NCBI GenBank assembly: GCA_002405525.1 | Contig: DHLY01000063.1 | Span: 1,229 to 19,333 of the forward strand | Source: Proteobacteria bacterium UBA4656 | GTDB lineage: Bacteria > Pseudomonadota > Gammaproteobacteria > Xanthomonadales > Ahniellaceae | Direction of reading: 5' to 3' | DNA length: 18,105 nt | Shown: positions 6,224-15,621 of the stretch, one piece after another | Layout: every line of letters begins with the position of its first letter | Numbering within the stretch: position 1 is the stretch's first letter | Position numbers and translations under genes: made by a program | Notes under the pieces: generated by a model | Database searches by the model: none | What the model was told of the DNA's origin: nothing | Seen by the model: only the letters and a program-made list of their open reading frames with translations

Positions 6224-6790
6224 TCAGGCCTCGGCCTTGGCCTTGCGGGGACGCGCCGGCTTGCGTGCGGCCTTGCGGCCGGTTTTCCGGGCAGGCCCCG
6301 GTTTGCCGCGGCGGGTCTCGGCGGGCCTTTCCGATGCTTCCGGAGCGGAGCCACCGGCGCCTTCGAGGCGCACCTGGATCTCGCGCTTTCCGGCGCCGCG
6401 CAGCGCGGCCAGTGCGGCGAGCTGCTCGCGCCGAGGGGTCGCTTTCCGGGCTTCCCAGTTGTAGACCGACTGCCCGGTTACGCCGAGCAGCTTGCCGAGG
6501 TCGCCGGCCGACAGGCCGAGGCGGGCGCGCAGGGTCTTGAGGCCGCGTGCCTGGAAGCGCAGCTTGCCGCCTCCGGCGTCGCCGCCGCCCGGTGCCGCGG
6601 CAGGCGCCCGACGGACGCTGCTGCCGAGCGCCTTGACCTCCTTTTCGAGGCGTACGATCTGCTGTCGCAGCGCCGCGATGTGCCTGCGGTGCGCAGCGGC
6701 GGCCTTCTTCAGCGCGGCGTTCTGGCGGCGTGCTTCGCGACGTGACAGGCGGGCGATCTCTTCCTTGAGCAAGGATCCGATGTTGGGCAT
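6224..6790 (-). CDS. XRE-type helix-turn-helix DNA-binding protein with coiled coil and basic tail
   Basis: The protein has 188 residues in three parts. Residues 1-60 form a charged, probably coiled-coil helix (MPNIGSLLKEEIARLSRREA). Residues about 84-135 form a Cro/CI-type helix-turn-helix (LGLSAGDLGKLLGVTGQSVYNW) followed by a conserved helix. After about 150 comes a Lys/Arg/Ala/Pro-rich tail (RRGKPGPARKTGRKAARKPA) like histone H1 or AlgP-type C-terminal repeats, suited to non-specific DNA contact. GGAG 7 nt before ATG supports the start. A dyad lies just upstream at 6804-6826 and may be its own operator. Whether it is a specific regulator or a nucleoid-associated protein cannot be told from sequence. 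Confidence 0.8.
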   Translation of the reverse strand: MPNIGSLLKEEIARLSRREARRQNAALKKAAAAHRRHIAALRQQIVRLEKEVKALGSSVRRAPAAAPGGGDAGGGKLRFQARGLKTLRARLGLSAGDLGKLLGVTGQSVYNWEARKATPRREQLAALAALRGAGKREIQVRLEGAGGSAPEASERPAETRRGKPGPARKTGRKAARKPARPRKAKAEA

Positions 6791-6803
6791 GGGTCTGCTC
6801 CGT

Positions 6804-6826
6804 GGCTACAAGCCCTTAAGGTAGCC
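6804..6826. promoter_or_regulatory. Inverted repeat upstream of the XRE-type gene, possible operator
   Basis: GGCTAC (6804-6809) and GTAGCC (6821-6826) are perfect inverted copies 11 bases apart, with CCTTAAGG (6814-6821), an AT-richer palindrome, between them. The dyad begins 14 bases before the start codon at 6790. Such a position would suit autorepression, but no binding evidence exists. Confidence 0.35.
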
Positions 6827-6900
6827 GAGCGCGCCGGCCGAGGCCACTCGCGCAACGGCGAACCCGCTCCGTCGGGGCGCCTGGTGCTCGGCCGACCTTT

Positions 6901-7458
6901 TCAAAGCGTTACCTGCGGCGCAGCGCGCTGCTCGATCCGCGCGACCTCGTAGAACGGCTGCTCCGGAAAGCTCAGCAGTTGCGCCAACAGCAGGTCGGGG
7001 AAGCGCTGGATGCGGTTGTTCAGGTCGCGCACCGAGCCGTTGTAGTACCGGCGCGCGTACTGCAGTGCATCCTCGGCCGCGACCAGTTCCCGCATCAACT
7101 GGGCGAACTGCCCGTCGGCCTTGAGGTCCGGATAGGTCTCGACCAGGGCCAGCAGGCGGCCCATCGCGCCCGCCAGCGCGTTCTCGCGCGCCGCGCTGTC
7201 GGCGTCCGCGCGCGGCGAGCCGGCCTCGCCGCGCAGGCGCACCACGTCCTCCAGCGCGCCGCGTTCGTGCGCCATGTAGCCACGCACCGACTCCACCAGC
7301 ACCGGCACCAGATCGTGGCGCTTGGTGAGCTGCACGTCGACGTCGGCGAACGCTGCGCGCGCCTGGTTGCGCGCGCGTACGAGGCCGTTGAAGGCGAGCA
7401 CCGCCCACAGCAGCAGTGCTCCGGCCACGACGATTCCGATCCAGCCCGTGGTATCCAT
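6901..7458 (-). CDS. lemA: LemA family protein
   Basis: The protein has 185 residues, the family's normal length. One N-terminal membrane helix (TTGWIGIVVAGALLLWAVLA, from about residue 3) is followed by the helical-bundle domain. The LemA hallmarks are present: FNGLVRARNQARAAFADVDV, QLTKRHDLVPVLVESVRGYM, LVETYPDLKAD and RRYYNGSVRDLNNRIQRFPD, with a C-terminal FYEVARIEQRAAPQV. The start at 7458 is chosen because GGGAGG lies 5 nt upstream; an ATG at 7485 has no ribosome site. LemA proteins often sit beside a TPM-domain protein or HtpX protease. Neither is here, so the gene seems to stand alone. The molecular role of the family in the envelope is poorly defined. Confidence 0.93.
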   Translation of the reverse strand: MDTTGWIGIVVAGALLLWAVLAFNGLVRARNQARAAFADVDVQLTKRHDLVPVLVESVRGYMAHERGALEDVVRLRGEAGSPRADADSAARENALAGAMGRLLALVETYPDLKADGQFAQLMRELVAAEDALQYARRYYNGSVRDLNNRIQRFPDLLLAQLLSFPEQPFYEVARIEQRAAPQVTL

Positions 7459-7512
7459 TCGAGCCTCCCGCGAGACAAGACGCATGAACGATAGCGCAGT
7501 CGGGCAGGGTGG

Positions 7513-8229
7513 TCAGCGCGGCTTGGGAAACAAGGCTTCCGCCGGGTTGAACAGGATCCACGAGGTGGCGATGAACTTGTCGCTGCCGCGAGGCCGGTTG
7601 CCGCGATGCGTGTGGGTGAAGAAGGCCGGCGCGATCAGCAGGTCGCCGGTGCGCGGGACGATCTTGCGCTGCTGGTAGAAGAACTCCGTCTCGCCCTCGG
7701 CGAAGCCCTCGTTGAGGTAGATCGTATACAGCAGCACGCGATGCAGGGGATCGACGCTGCCCGCCCTGGGATAGTGCTCGCAGTGCCAGTACGGGTAGCC
7801 GCCCTGGTCGGCGAGGTAGCGCTGCAGGTTGATGTTGCCCGGCCGGAAGGCGTACTGCAGCACGCCGGCGTAGCGCTCCGGCGGCATTGCGCCGAGCGCG
7901 TCCGCGTCGAGCCGCCGGTGACCGCCGCCGGCCTCGTCGCGCACGCCGATCGACAGCGGGGCGAGCAGGGTGTAGCGGTACTTGCGGACGTACTCGGCCA
8001 GCCCCGCGAAGGCCACCTGCTGGATCGCGGCATGGTGCTCGGCCCAGTCCGGCCGGCCGGTGATCTCGATGTCCCAGGAGTCCTTCAGCGAGGTGTCGAC
8101 GCCGGACCCGGTGGCCCCCCGCACCGCCTGCCCGCCGCGCAGGAAATCATTCACGATCGCGGCGCAGCGCTCCTGCGGCAGGGCGGCGGGGTAGACCTCG
8201 ATGAAGTCGGGGCTGTCGGATGTCTCCAT
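7513..8229 (-). CDS. 2-oxoglutarate/Fe(II)-dependent oxygenase, prolyl-4-hydroxylase-like fold
   Basis: The protein has 238 residues. The C-terminal half has the jelly-roll motifs: YPYWHCEHYPR (H149, with E151 where the usual HxD Asp would be), LLYTIYLNEGFAEGETEFFY, PRTGDLLIAP, then FTHTHRGNRPRGSDKFIATSW. In the last, H208 is the likely third iron ligand and K218 the likely 2-oxoglutarate anchor. The N-terminal half is less conserved (DSWDIEITGRPDWAEHHAAI). The substrate is not predictable. The ATG at 8229 is the only sensible start, although no clear Shine-Dalgarno sequence precedes it. It overlaps no neighbour. The gene diverges from the decayed epimerase at 8284, so it keeps about 50 bases plus that remnant as upstream region. 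Confidence 0.85.
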   Translation of the reverse strand: METSDSPDFIEVYPAALPQERCAAIVNDFLRGGQAVRGATGSGVDTSLKDSWDIEITGRPDWAEHHAAIQQVAFAGLAEYVRKYRYTLLAPLSIGVRDEAGGGHRRLDADALGAMPPERYAGVLQYAFRPGNINLQRYLADQGGYPYWHCEHYPRAGSVDPLHRVLLYTIYLNEGFAEGETEFFYQQRKIVPRTGDLLIAPAFFTHTHRGNRPRGSDKFIATSWILFNPAEALFPKPR

Positions 8230-8283
8230 CCGCGCATCATACGACCCGCCGTGGCCGACACGGCGACGCCCCGGGTGGATACG

Positions 8284-8885
8284 ATGGCGCGAGACGGCGC
8301 GGCCGCGTCGTGCCTGCTGGCCGGTGGGCATGCGGTGACCGGCTTCGACCGCGCGCCCGCGTCCACCACCGACCGCGCCGCGGTCCTGGGCGACGATGCT
8401 GCCTTGCGTGCCGCGCTCGCAGGTCCCGACGCAGTGGTCCATACCTCCGCCCAGCACGCGCCGCATATCGGCGTGCTTTCGGATGTCGACCTCCAGCGCA
8501 TCAATGTCGAGGGCACGCGCATGGTGCTGGACGCCGTGACGGCGGCCGGCGTGCGCCGCATCGTGCTGACTTCGACCACCGCGCTGTACGGCGCCGCGGC
8601 CGAGGGCATCCAGGCGGCGGCGTTCATCGACGAGGACACGATTCCCGAGCCGCAGACCATCTGCCAACACACCAAGCGCGAGGCCGAGGCCGTGCTGCGC
8701 GCGGTGGCTGTGCAGGCCGGGCCGGCCCTGCGCGGGCTGCGATCGAGCGCGTGTACGACCCCGCGCGCCCCATCGGCTGACTCGGCTGGCGCCCACGGCA
8801 TGGCTTCGAGGCCGTGCTGGCGGCCTGGGATGCGGGCTCGCCGGCCGTGCTGCCGCCTGCGCGCGGGGTGAGCGCGCGCGATTGA
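8284..8885 (+). pseudogene. Decayed NAD-dependent epimerase/dehydratase (extended SDR)
   Basis: The residual protein reads LLAGGHAVTGFDRAP, then PDAVVHTSAQHAP, RINVEGTRMVLDAVTAAGVR and RIVLTSTTALYG, all typical of extended SDR sugar epimerases, and QHTKREAEAVLRA holds the TKRE helix. Three defects are visible. The first beta-strand and the GxxGxxG nucleotide loop are missing at the N-terminus. A base appears lost at 8741/8742, after which the family sequence IERVYDPARPIG continues in another frame. That frame then meets TGA at 8778-8780 before continuing GWRPRHGFEAVLAAWDAGSP to a final TGA at 8883-8885. The SDR catalytic Tyr of YxxxK is also not in place (QHTKRE). It is most likely non-functional; some indels could be sequence error. 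Confidence 0.75.
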
Positions 8886-9019
8886 GGGACGGCGGAGAAC
8901 CAGCCGCGCCATCGCGTTCCCGACACGCCGCATGGCTGCGGTAGGCCCCGGCGCAGGGCGTGGCAGCCGGCTTCAATGCCGACCGGCGTATGGCGGCGGT
9001 CAGCGTGGGGCTGCGACGG

Positions 9020-10030
9020 TCAGTTCGCGACTTCGGCCCGGTCGCGCCCGCCGCTCTTGGCGCGATAGAGGACGTCATCCGCGCGGCGCAGCCAGTCCTC
9101 CCATGTCTCGCCCTGCTTGAGGCAAGCTGCGCCCGCCGACACCGTGACGGGGCCCAGTGGCGAACGGAGTTCGCCGCGAACGCGCTCGATGAGTCGGTCG
9201 GCGAAAGCCTGCAGTCCGACGGTCGGCTGGCTGGCCAACAGCAGCACGAATTCCTCGCCACCGAAGCGGAACAGGCGATCCACGCTGCGCACGTGGCGGC
9301 GCAACCCCGCGCAGAACTCGATCAGCACGGCGTCTCCGGTGGCGTGGCCGCACAGATCGTTGATCCGCTTGAAGTGGTCGACGTCGAGCAGCACGATCGC
9401 GGGAGTGGGTCCGCCGCGCGCCATCCAGTCGGCCGCCAACGCCAGTTCCTCCGACAGCGCGCGGCGGTTGTGCACGCCGGTCAGGGGATCGTGGATGGCG
9501 AGCTTCTCCAATTCGACGCGCTGCGCTTCGGTGCGGCTGGCGAGGATGTACGACAGAAGGCCCACCAGCAGCGCGGTCGCGATGAAAGAGGCCGCCTCCG
9601 CGCGGGACTCGAGCCCGCTGCCCTGCCACACCACGCAGGTGATGGTCGCCAGCGTCAGCGCGGCCGCCGAGTGCCAGCGCAGCAGGAAGAAGTTGCCCAT
9701 CACCACGGCGTAGACCCAGAACAAGCCGGCCACGCCGAGCAGAGCGGAACTGAGCAGGACCCCCGCGTTGTAGAGCACGGCCAGCACCGCGCCGACCCGG
9801 CGCGCATCGCCGCGCCGCCAGGCCCAGGCGCAGGCGCCGACCACCAGCAGCACGATGCAGATGTCGAGCAGCGCGACCAGCCAAGCGCCGGTCTTCAGCC
9901 GGTAGACGCCGAACGGCAGGATCAGGGCCGACGACACCGCGCCGAACAGAACCACGATGGAAAGATGGAAGTCCGCGCGCAGACGGTCTCCGGCGCGCAA
10001 AGAGTGGGTCGGGGTGCCGATGGGAGGCAT
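9020..10030 (-). CDS. Membrane-bound diguanylate cyclase (GGDEF domain)
   Basis: The protein has 336 residues and makes the second messenger cyclic di-GMP from two GTP. Residues about 22-165 contain five or six membrane helices with no recognised sensor fold. Residues about 172-336 form the GGDEF domain: DPLTGVHNRR, LLDVDHFKRINDLCGHATGD (metal and substrate Asp) and the active-site GGEEF at 257-261. An inhibitory I-site RxxD (R248-D251) lies five residues before it, so product inhibition is expected. Start ATG 10030 is preferred over a TTG at 10057; neither has a strong ribosome site. The gene lies 53 bases behind the amylase on the same strand and may be co-transcribed. Confidence 0.93.
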   Translation of the reverse strand: MPPIGTPTHSLRAGDRLRADFHLSIVVLFGAVSSALILPFGVYRLKTGAWLVALLDICIVLLVVGACAWAWRRGDARRVGAVLAVLYNAGVLLSSALLGVAGLFWVYAVVMGNFFLLRWHSAAALTLATITCVVWQGSGLESRAEAASFIATALLVGLLSYILASRTEAQRVELEKLAIHDPLTGVHNRRALSEELALAADWMARGGPTPAIVLLDVDHFKRINDLCGHATGDAVLIEFCAGLRRHVRSVDRLFRFGGEEFVLLLASQPTVGLQAFADRLIERVRGELRSPLGPVTVSAGAACLKQGETWEDWLRRADDVLYRAKSGGRDRAEVAN

Positions 10031-10083
10031 GCGCCGACTTTGCAGATTTCGTGCCAATGGCCGTGCCGCGGCCCGCGTGCATC

Positions 10084-11496
10084 CTACTTGATGCGCTGCC
10101 AGATCCGGGCCGCCCGCGGCGGCAGCTTCACGGCCTGGGTGCCCGACCCCAGCACGAGGCTGCCGCCGGCCAGCACTTCGCGGAACCGCTGCGAACCCGA
10201 AAGCCCACTGCCGGCGAGGGCAAATGTCGCCGCGACCGGCTCAGCACATTTGTTGACGCCGACGATCCCGCGCTGGCCGCGGCGGAACAGCAGGTGGCAG
10301 TGGCCGGCCGACAGCACCTGCATGTCCTCGCCGCGCATGGCGTTGCGGAAACCGATCATCGCCGTCAGGTCGGCGCGCCGCCAGGCGCCGTTCCAGCGGT
10401 CGCCGTCGTTGGATTCGTTGTTGTCGCTGTAGACCAGCGGCATGCCGCCGGCGCGGCCCATCACGTAGGCATAGGCGAGGGTCTCGTCGACCGGGTCGAG
10501 GATCAGGTCGCGGAAGATGCCGTTGTTGGGGATGTCATGGGTGACGGTGAAGGTGATCGCGCGTGCCGCCGGCAGGGCCTGGCCGCGCGCCGCCGGATCG
10601 GCCAGTCCGTCGAGCCGCGCGCCGAACGCGAAGGCGCTGCGGATCGCGTGGAACAGCGGGAAGTCGTAGGCCGAATGGTCGGTCCCGGCGAGGTACGGCG
10701 CGAGGTAGAGACCGTACTCGCCGTTGCCCTGTCCGCCGCCGGTGATGATCTCGCCGTAGACGTTGGCGCCGTCGCGGATCACCGGCGTGAAAACCGCCTC
10801 GATGTGCGCGAAGTCCATGTGCTTGGCGGCATCGACGCGGAACCCCGCCACACCCAGGCCGCGCAGCGCGGCGAGGTAGGCGCGTTGGGCCTCGATCACC
10901 CGCGGCGTCGCGGCAAGATCCGGCAATCCCGGGTCGCCAGGGCCGCCGCACAGGCGCCCGTTCCGCACCTGCTGCGGGTCGTTGTAGTCGACGATGCAGC
11001 GTGCGGGATGGAAGTCGGCGGCCGTGAACAGGTTGCCGGAAACCTCGCCGAACAGCAGGCGTCGCGCCTGCTGGGCGCCCTCGGCCCGATACTGCGCCAG
11101 CACGCGTGCTCCGGGATAGTCGAGGTCGTTGCGCTGCGCGCCCTCGTTGGCCATGTGGTTGAGTACCACGTCGGCGTGCAGGGCGACGCCGCGCGCGCGC
11201 AGCGCAGTGATCGCGGCCTCCAGGTCGGCGCGGTCGCCGAGCGGGTTGTGCAGCATGCGGTAGTCCTGCGGCTGGTACCGCTGGTACCACGGGGCGCCCT
11301 CCGAGCGCAGCGGCGGCGAGACGAGCACCGCGCGGTAGCCCCTGCGCGCGATCTCGTCGGCACTCGCCGCGACGTCGGCGTAGCGCCAGTTGAAGGCGTG
11401 CAGGATCACGTCCTCGGCGGCTGCGGGGGCGGCGGCGCACAGCGCGGCGGCGTACAGCAGCGCGCCAGCGAGCGCGCGTCGGAAGTGGTCGGTCAT
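10084..11496 (-). CDS. Secreted GH13 alpha-amylase
   Basis: The protein has 470 residues and hydrolyses alpha-1,4 glucan outside the cytoplasm. A signal peptide spans residues 1-27 (LLYAAALCAAAPAAA, cleavage before EDV). The GH13 regions are in order: I, DVVLNH (109-114); II, GFRVDAAKHM with nucleophile D222; III, YGEII with acid/base E249; IV, FTVTHDIPNNG with D321. A short C-terminal beta domain (about 390-470, ending ARIWQRIK) resembles the usual domain C. It is compact, with no starch-binding module. GGAG lies 10 nt before the ATG. The diguanylate cyclase follows 53 bases downstream on the same strand. No regulator is adjacent. Confidence 0.93.
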   Translation of the reverse strand: MTDHFRRALAGALLYAAALCAAAPAAAEDVILHAFNWRYADVAASADEIARRGYRAVLVSPPLRSEGAPWYQRYQPQDYRMLHNPLGDRADLEAAITALRARGVALHADVVLNHMANEGAQRNDLDYPGARVLAQYRAEGAQQARRLLFGEVSGNLFTAADFHPARCIVDYNDPQQVRNGRLCGGPGDPGLPDLAATPRVIEAQRAYLAALRGLGVAGFRVDAAKHMDFAHIEAVFTPVIRDGANVYGEIITGGGQGNGEYGLYLAPYLAGTDHSAYDFPLFHAIRSAFAFGARLDGLADPAARGQALPAARAITFTVTHDIPNNGIFRDLILDPVDETLAYAYVMGRAGGMPLVYSDNNESNDGDRWNGAWRRADLTAMIGFRNAMRGEDMQVLSAGHCHLLFRRGQRGIVGVNKCAEPVAATFALAGSGLSGSQRFREVLAGGSLVLGSGTQAVKLPPRAARIWQRIK

Positions 11497-11642
11497 CGGC
11501 GAGGTCTCCGGGCGCGGCCCGTCCCGGGCCCGCCCGCATCATGCGCGAGGCGCGCGCCGCGGGGAATCGCCGGCGGCAGGCTGCAATCGTATGCAGCGCC
11601 GCCGAGACGCCTCGCACCCGTAATGCCGTTCGCAGCGGCAGT

Positions 11643-11722
11643 GCGCAGAGCGCAATGAGCGCAGCGCATCGTGCCGTGTCGACGGGTGCAGTGCGGCTCG
11701 CTGCGCTCGTTGCGCCCTGCGC
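11643..11722 (-). terminator. 23-bp inverted repeat after the pseudouridine synthase gene
   Basis: The arms lie at 11643-11665 and 11700-11722 (core GCGCAATGAGCGCAGC and its near-complement), separated by 34 bases. They differ at two positions that are A-C mismatches on the plus strand but G-U pairs in minus-strand RNA, so the full stem forms only in the transcript of the gene stopping at 11739. The 17-base distance from that stop fits a terminator or 3'-end stabiliser. A REP-like dispersed element is the alternative. Confidence 0.5.
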
Positions 11723-11738
11723 CGCTCGATGGCGACGT

Positions 11739-12614
11739 CTACAGCCGGAGCCGCGTTTCGAACCGCTGCTCGCGGCCGTCGACCGGGTCGACGAAGGCCA
11801 GCGACGCCGCCAGAAGCTTGAGCGGCCGCTTAAGGTCGTCGGGTCCCGCCGGCAGGGCCTCGGGATACCACGGGTCGTTCGCGATCGGCGCGCCCAGCGC
11901 GGCCATGTGTACGCGCAGCTGGTGCATCTTGCCGGTGTGCGGGTGCAGCGCGTAGCGCCAATGCGGGGCTTCGCGTTCGAGGACCTCGACGCGCGTGCGG
12001 GTGTCGGGATCGCCCGGCAGCTCCATCATGCGGAATCCATCCGGATGCCGCGCGAGGCGACTCTCGCGCACATGCGGAAACGCGATGTCCGGCAGCGGCG
12101 GCGCCAGCGCCACGTAGGTCTTCCCGATGCGCCGCTCTCGGAACAGGGCATGATAGGCGTCGCGGCTCGCACGGTCCGAGGAAAACAGCACCAGTCCGGC
12201 GGTGCCGCGGTCGAGCCGGTGCAGGGGCGTCAGGTCAGGGTTGCCGAGCCGCGCGACCAGGCGCGCGACCAGGGTCTCGCGACGGTACCTGCCGGCCGGG
12301 ATCACCGGCAGGAAGTGCGGTTTGTCGACCACCACCAGCCGGTCATCAACATGCACGATGGTCTCCTCGACCGGAATCGGCGCCTCGTCGAACTCGCGCA
12401 GGTAGTAAAGCGGCGCGCCGGCCCGGAAAGGCGCATCCGCGGCAAGCGTGCGGTCGTCTCCATCGCGCACGTGCCCGCGCGCGAAGCGATCGTCCCACAA
12501 TGAAGCCGGCAGCTTCGGGTAGTGCGCGCACAGCGCGTCGCGTACCGTGGCCCAGGGGCCGGGCGGCAGGCGGGCGCGGCAGCGGAGCCATTCGGTGGGA
12601 TGCGTCGCGCTCAT
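11739..12614 (-). CDS. RluA-family pseudouridine synthase
   Basis: The protein has 291 residues and isomerises uridine to pseudouridine in structured RNA. The catalytic motif is HRLDRGTAGL with D135, the RluA-family signature. Other family blocks are VVVDKPHFLPVIP (94-106), the Tyr motif in GKTYVALAPP, and the C-terminal HTGKMHQLRVHMAALGAPI. The N-terminal part (WLRCRARLPPGPWATVRDAL) resembles a reduced S4-like lead-in. Length and the DKPHFLPV variant match a subgroup common in Xanthomonadaceae; I cannot say which RNA position it modifies. No good ribosome site precedes ATG 12614. The gene diverges from the one at 12727 across a 112-base gap. Confidence 0.92.
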   Translation of the reverse strand: MSATHPTEWLRCRARLPPGPWATVRDALCAHYPKLPASLWDDRFARGHVRDGDDRTLAADAPFRAGAPLYYLREFDEAPIPVEETIVHVDDRLVVVDKPHFLPVIPAGRYRRETLVARLVARLGNPDLTPLHRLDRGTAGLVLFSSDRASRDAYHALFRERRIGKTYVALAPPLPDIAFPHVRESRLARHPDGFRMMELPGDPDTRTRVEVLEREAPHWRYALHPHTGKMHQLRVHMAALGAPIANDPWYPEALPAGPDDLKRPLKLLAASLAFVDPVDGREQRFETRLRL

Positions 12615-12726
12615 GCCGGGGCAAGGCTGGGGTGGTGCAGGGTAGCGCGGCAGGCTTCAACCCGGCGCCGCCGCGCGGCATCCTTCACCCCGGGCCGCAC
12701 TGCCGCGGCCGGACGGACACGCATCG

Positions 12727-13338
12727 ATGGAACCCCAGAAGCCGGCATCGCCGGGCCGCCGACCCTCGACCATGGGTTGGCTGGAGTACGTGATCGGCGG
12801 TGCCGCGGTGGCGATCTCCGCGATTTCCCTGCAAGTCGCCTTGAACGCCAACCAGACGCAGGAACGCCTGCTCGCCGCCAGCACCTGGCCGCACGTGCAG
12901 TACGGCACCGGTAACGGGCTGGACGACGGCACCCCGGCCATCACGCTCAGCCTGGCCAACGCGGGCGTCGGTCCGGCACGGGTGCGCAGCGTGCGCTTGC
13001 GCCACGAGGGCGTGGTGATGCCCGATGCAGACGCCCTGCTGCGCGCGTGCTGCACGCCCGGTGCAGGCAACCTGACCACCATCACTTCGGACCCGGTGCA
13101 GGTGCTGGTGCCGGGCGACAGCACGATCTTCCTGCGCTACGACCGCGCCGGTCCGGACGATCCGGTGTTCACTGCGCTCAATAGCGTGCGCTGGAACGTC
13201 GAAGTGGAGGTCTGCTACTGCTCGGTGCTCGACGACTGCTGGATGCTGGTGACGCGTCCGCGCGAGACGCAGCCGCGCGAGCCCGCCCCGATCAAGCAGT
13301 GTCCGGTGGTGCCGCTAGAGGAGCGCTACAAGGGCTGA
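12727..13338 (+). CDS. Membrane-anchored protein of unknown function with six cysteines
   Basis: The protein has 203 residues. A hydrophobic helix at about 17-41 (GWLEYVIGGAAVAISAISLQ) is followed by LNANQTQERLLAASTWPHVQ. This TM-then-QxxLAASxWP arrangement recurs in many uncharacterised bacterial proteins that place a small beta-rich domain outside the cytoplasm. That domain is suggested here by alternating hydrophobic strands (ITLSLANAGVGPARVRSVRL). All six cysteines fall in the outer part: a CC pair near 107, VCYCSVLDDCW, and QCP near the end, so disulfides are plausible. The start could also be Met16 (12772); neither has a clear ribosome site. I do not know its function. Confidence 0.75.
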   Translation: MEPQKPASPGRRPSTMGWLEYVIGGAAVAISAISLQVALNANQTQERLLAASTWPHVQYGTGNGLDDGTPAITLSLANAGVGPARVRSVRLRHEGVVMPDADALLRACCTPGAGNLTTITSDPVQVLVPGDSTIFLRYDRAGPDDPVFTALNSVRWNVEVEVCYCSVLDDCWMLVTRPRETQPREPAPIKQCPVVPLEERYKG

Positions 13339-13487
13339 GGCGGGCAGGGCGCCGCGGCGCGCCGGGGCCCTCGCCAATCCCTGCAACTGCGTCGCTGCGG
13401 GTTGGCCTCTTCGGGGACGCCGCGGGGCGCGGCACCACCGCGCCCCGCGACGCGCACGCGGCCGCACGGCCCCACGAACGCCGCCGC

Positions 13488-13521
13488 CACGATGGCGACC
13501 GCCGCGGCGGCCGCCATCGTG
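13488..13521 (-). terminator. 34-base near-perfect palindrome after the S9 peptidase gene
   Basis: CACGATGGCG (13488-13497) is complementary to CGCCATCGTG (13512-13521), with a CCGCCGCGGCGG palindrome between. The one mismatched pair becomes G-U in minus-strand RNA, so the stem is continuous in the peptidase transcript. It begins 13 bases after that gene's stop codon. No T-tract follows. A second, weaker hairpin candidate lies at about 13376-13420. Confidence 0.55.
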
Positions 13522-13534
13522 CCAACGCGGTCGC

Positions 13535-15532
<1,998 letters not shown>

Positions 15533-15621
15533 GGGGTTTCCCCTTCGGGTGGAACGCCGAATGTAGCGCGGCGGGGCCGCGCGCGCGCTGTGCCGGAGGT
15601 TGGCCTGCGGCGCGGGGCGGG

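Noticed and set aside
3406..6354. A 982-codon open frame on the minus strand opposite the TonB receptor
   Set aside because: It is rich in Arg, Ala, Val and Glu with no recognisable domain, it mirrors the receptor codons in very GC-rich DNA, and the plus-strand gene has signal peptide, plug and barrel motifs.
8960..10432. A 490-codon plus-strand open frame over the diguanylate cyclase and amylase genes
   Set aside because: It spans two well-supported minus-strand genes and has no domain signal.
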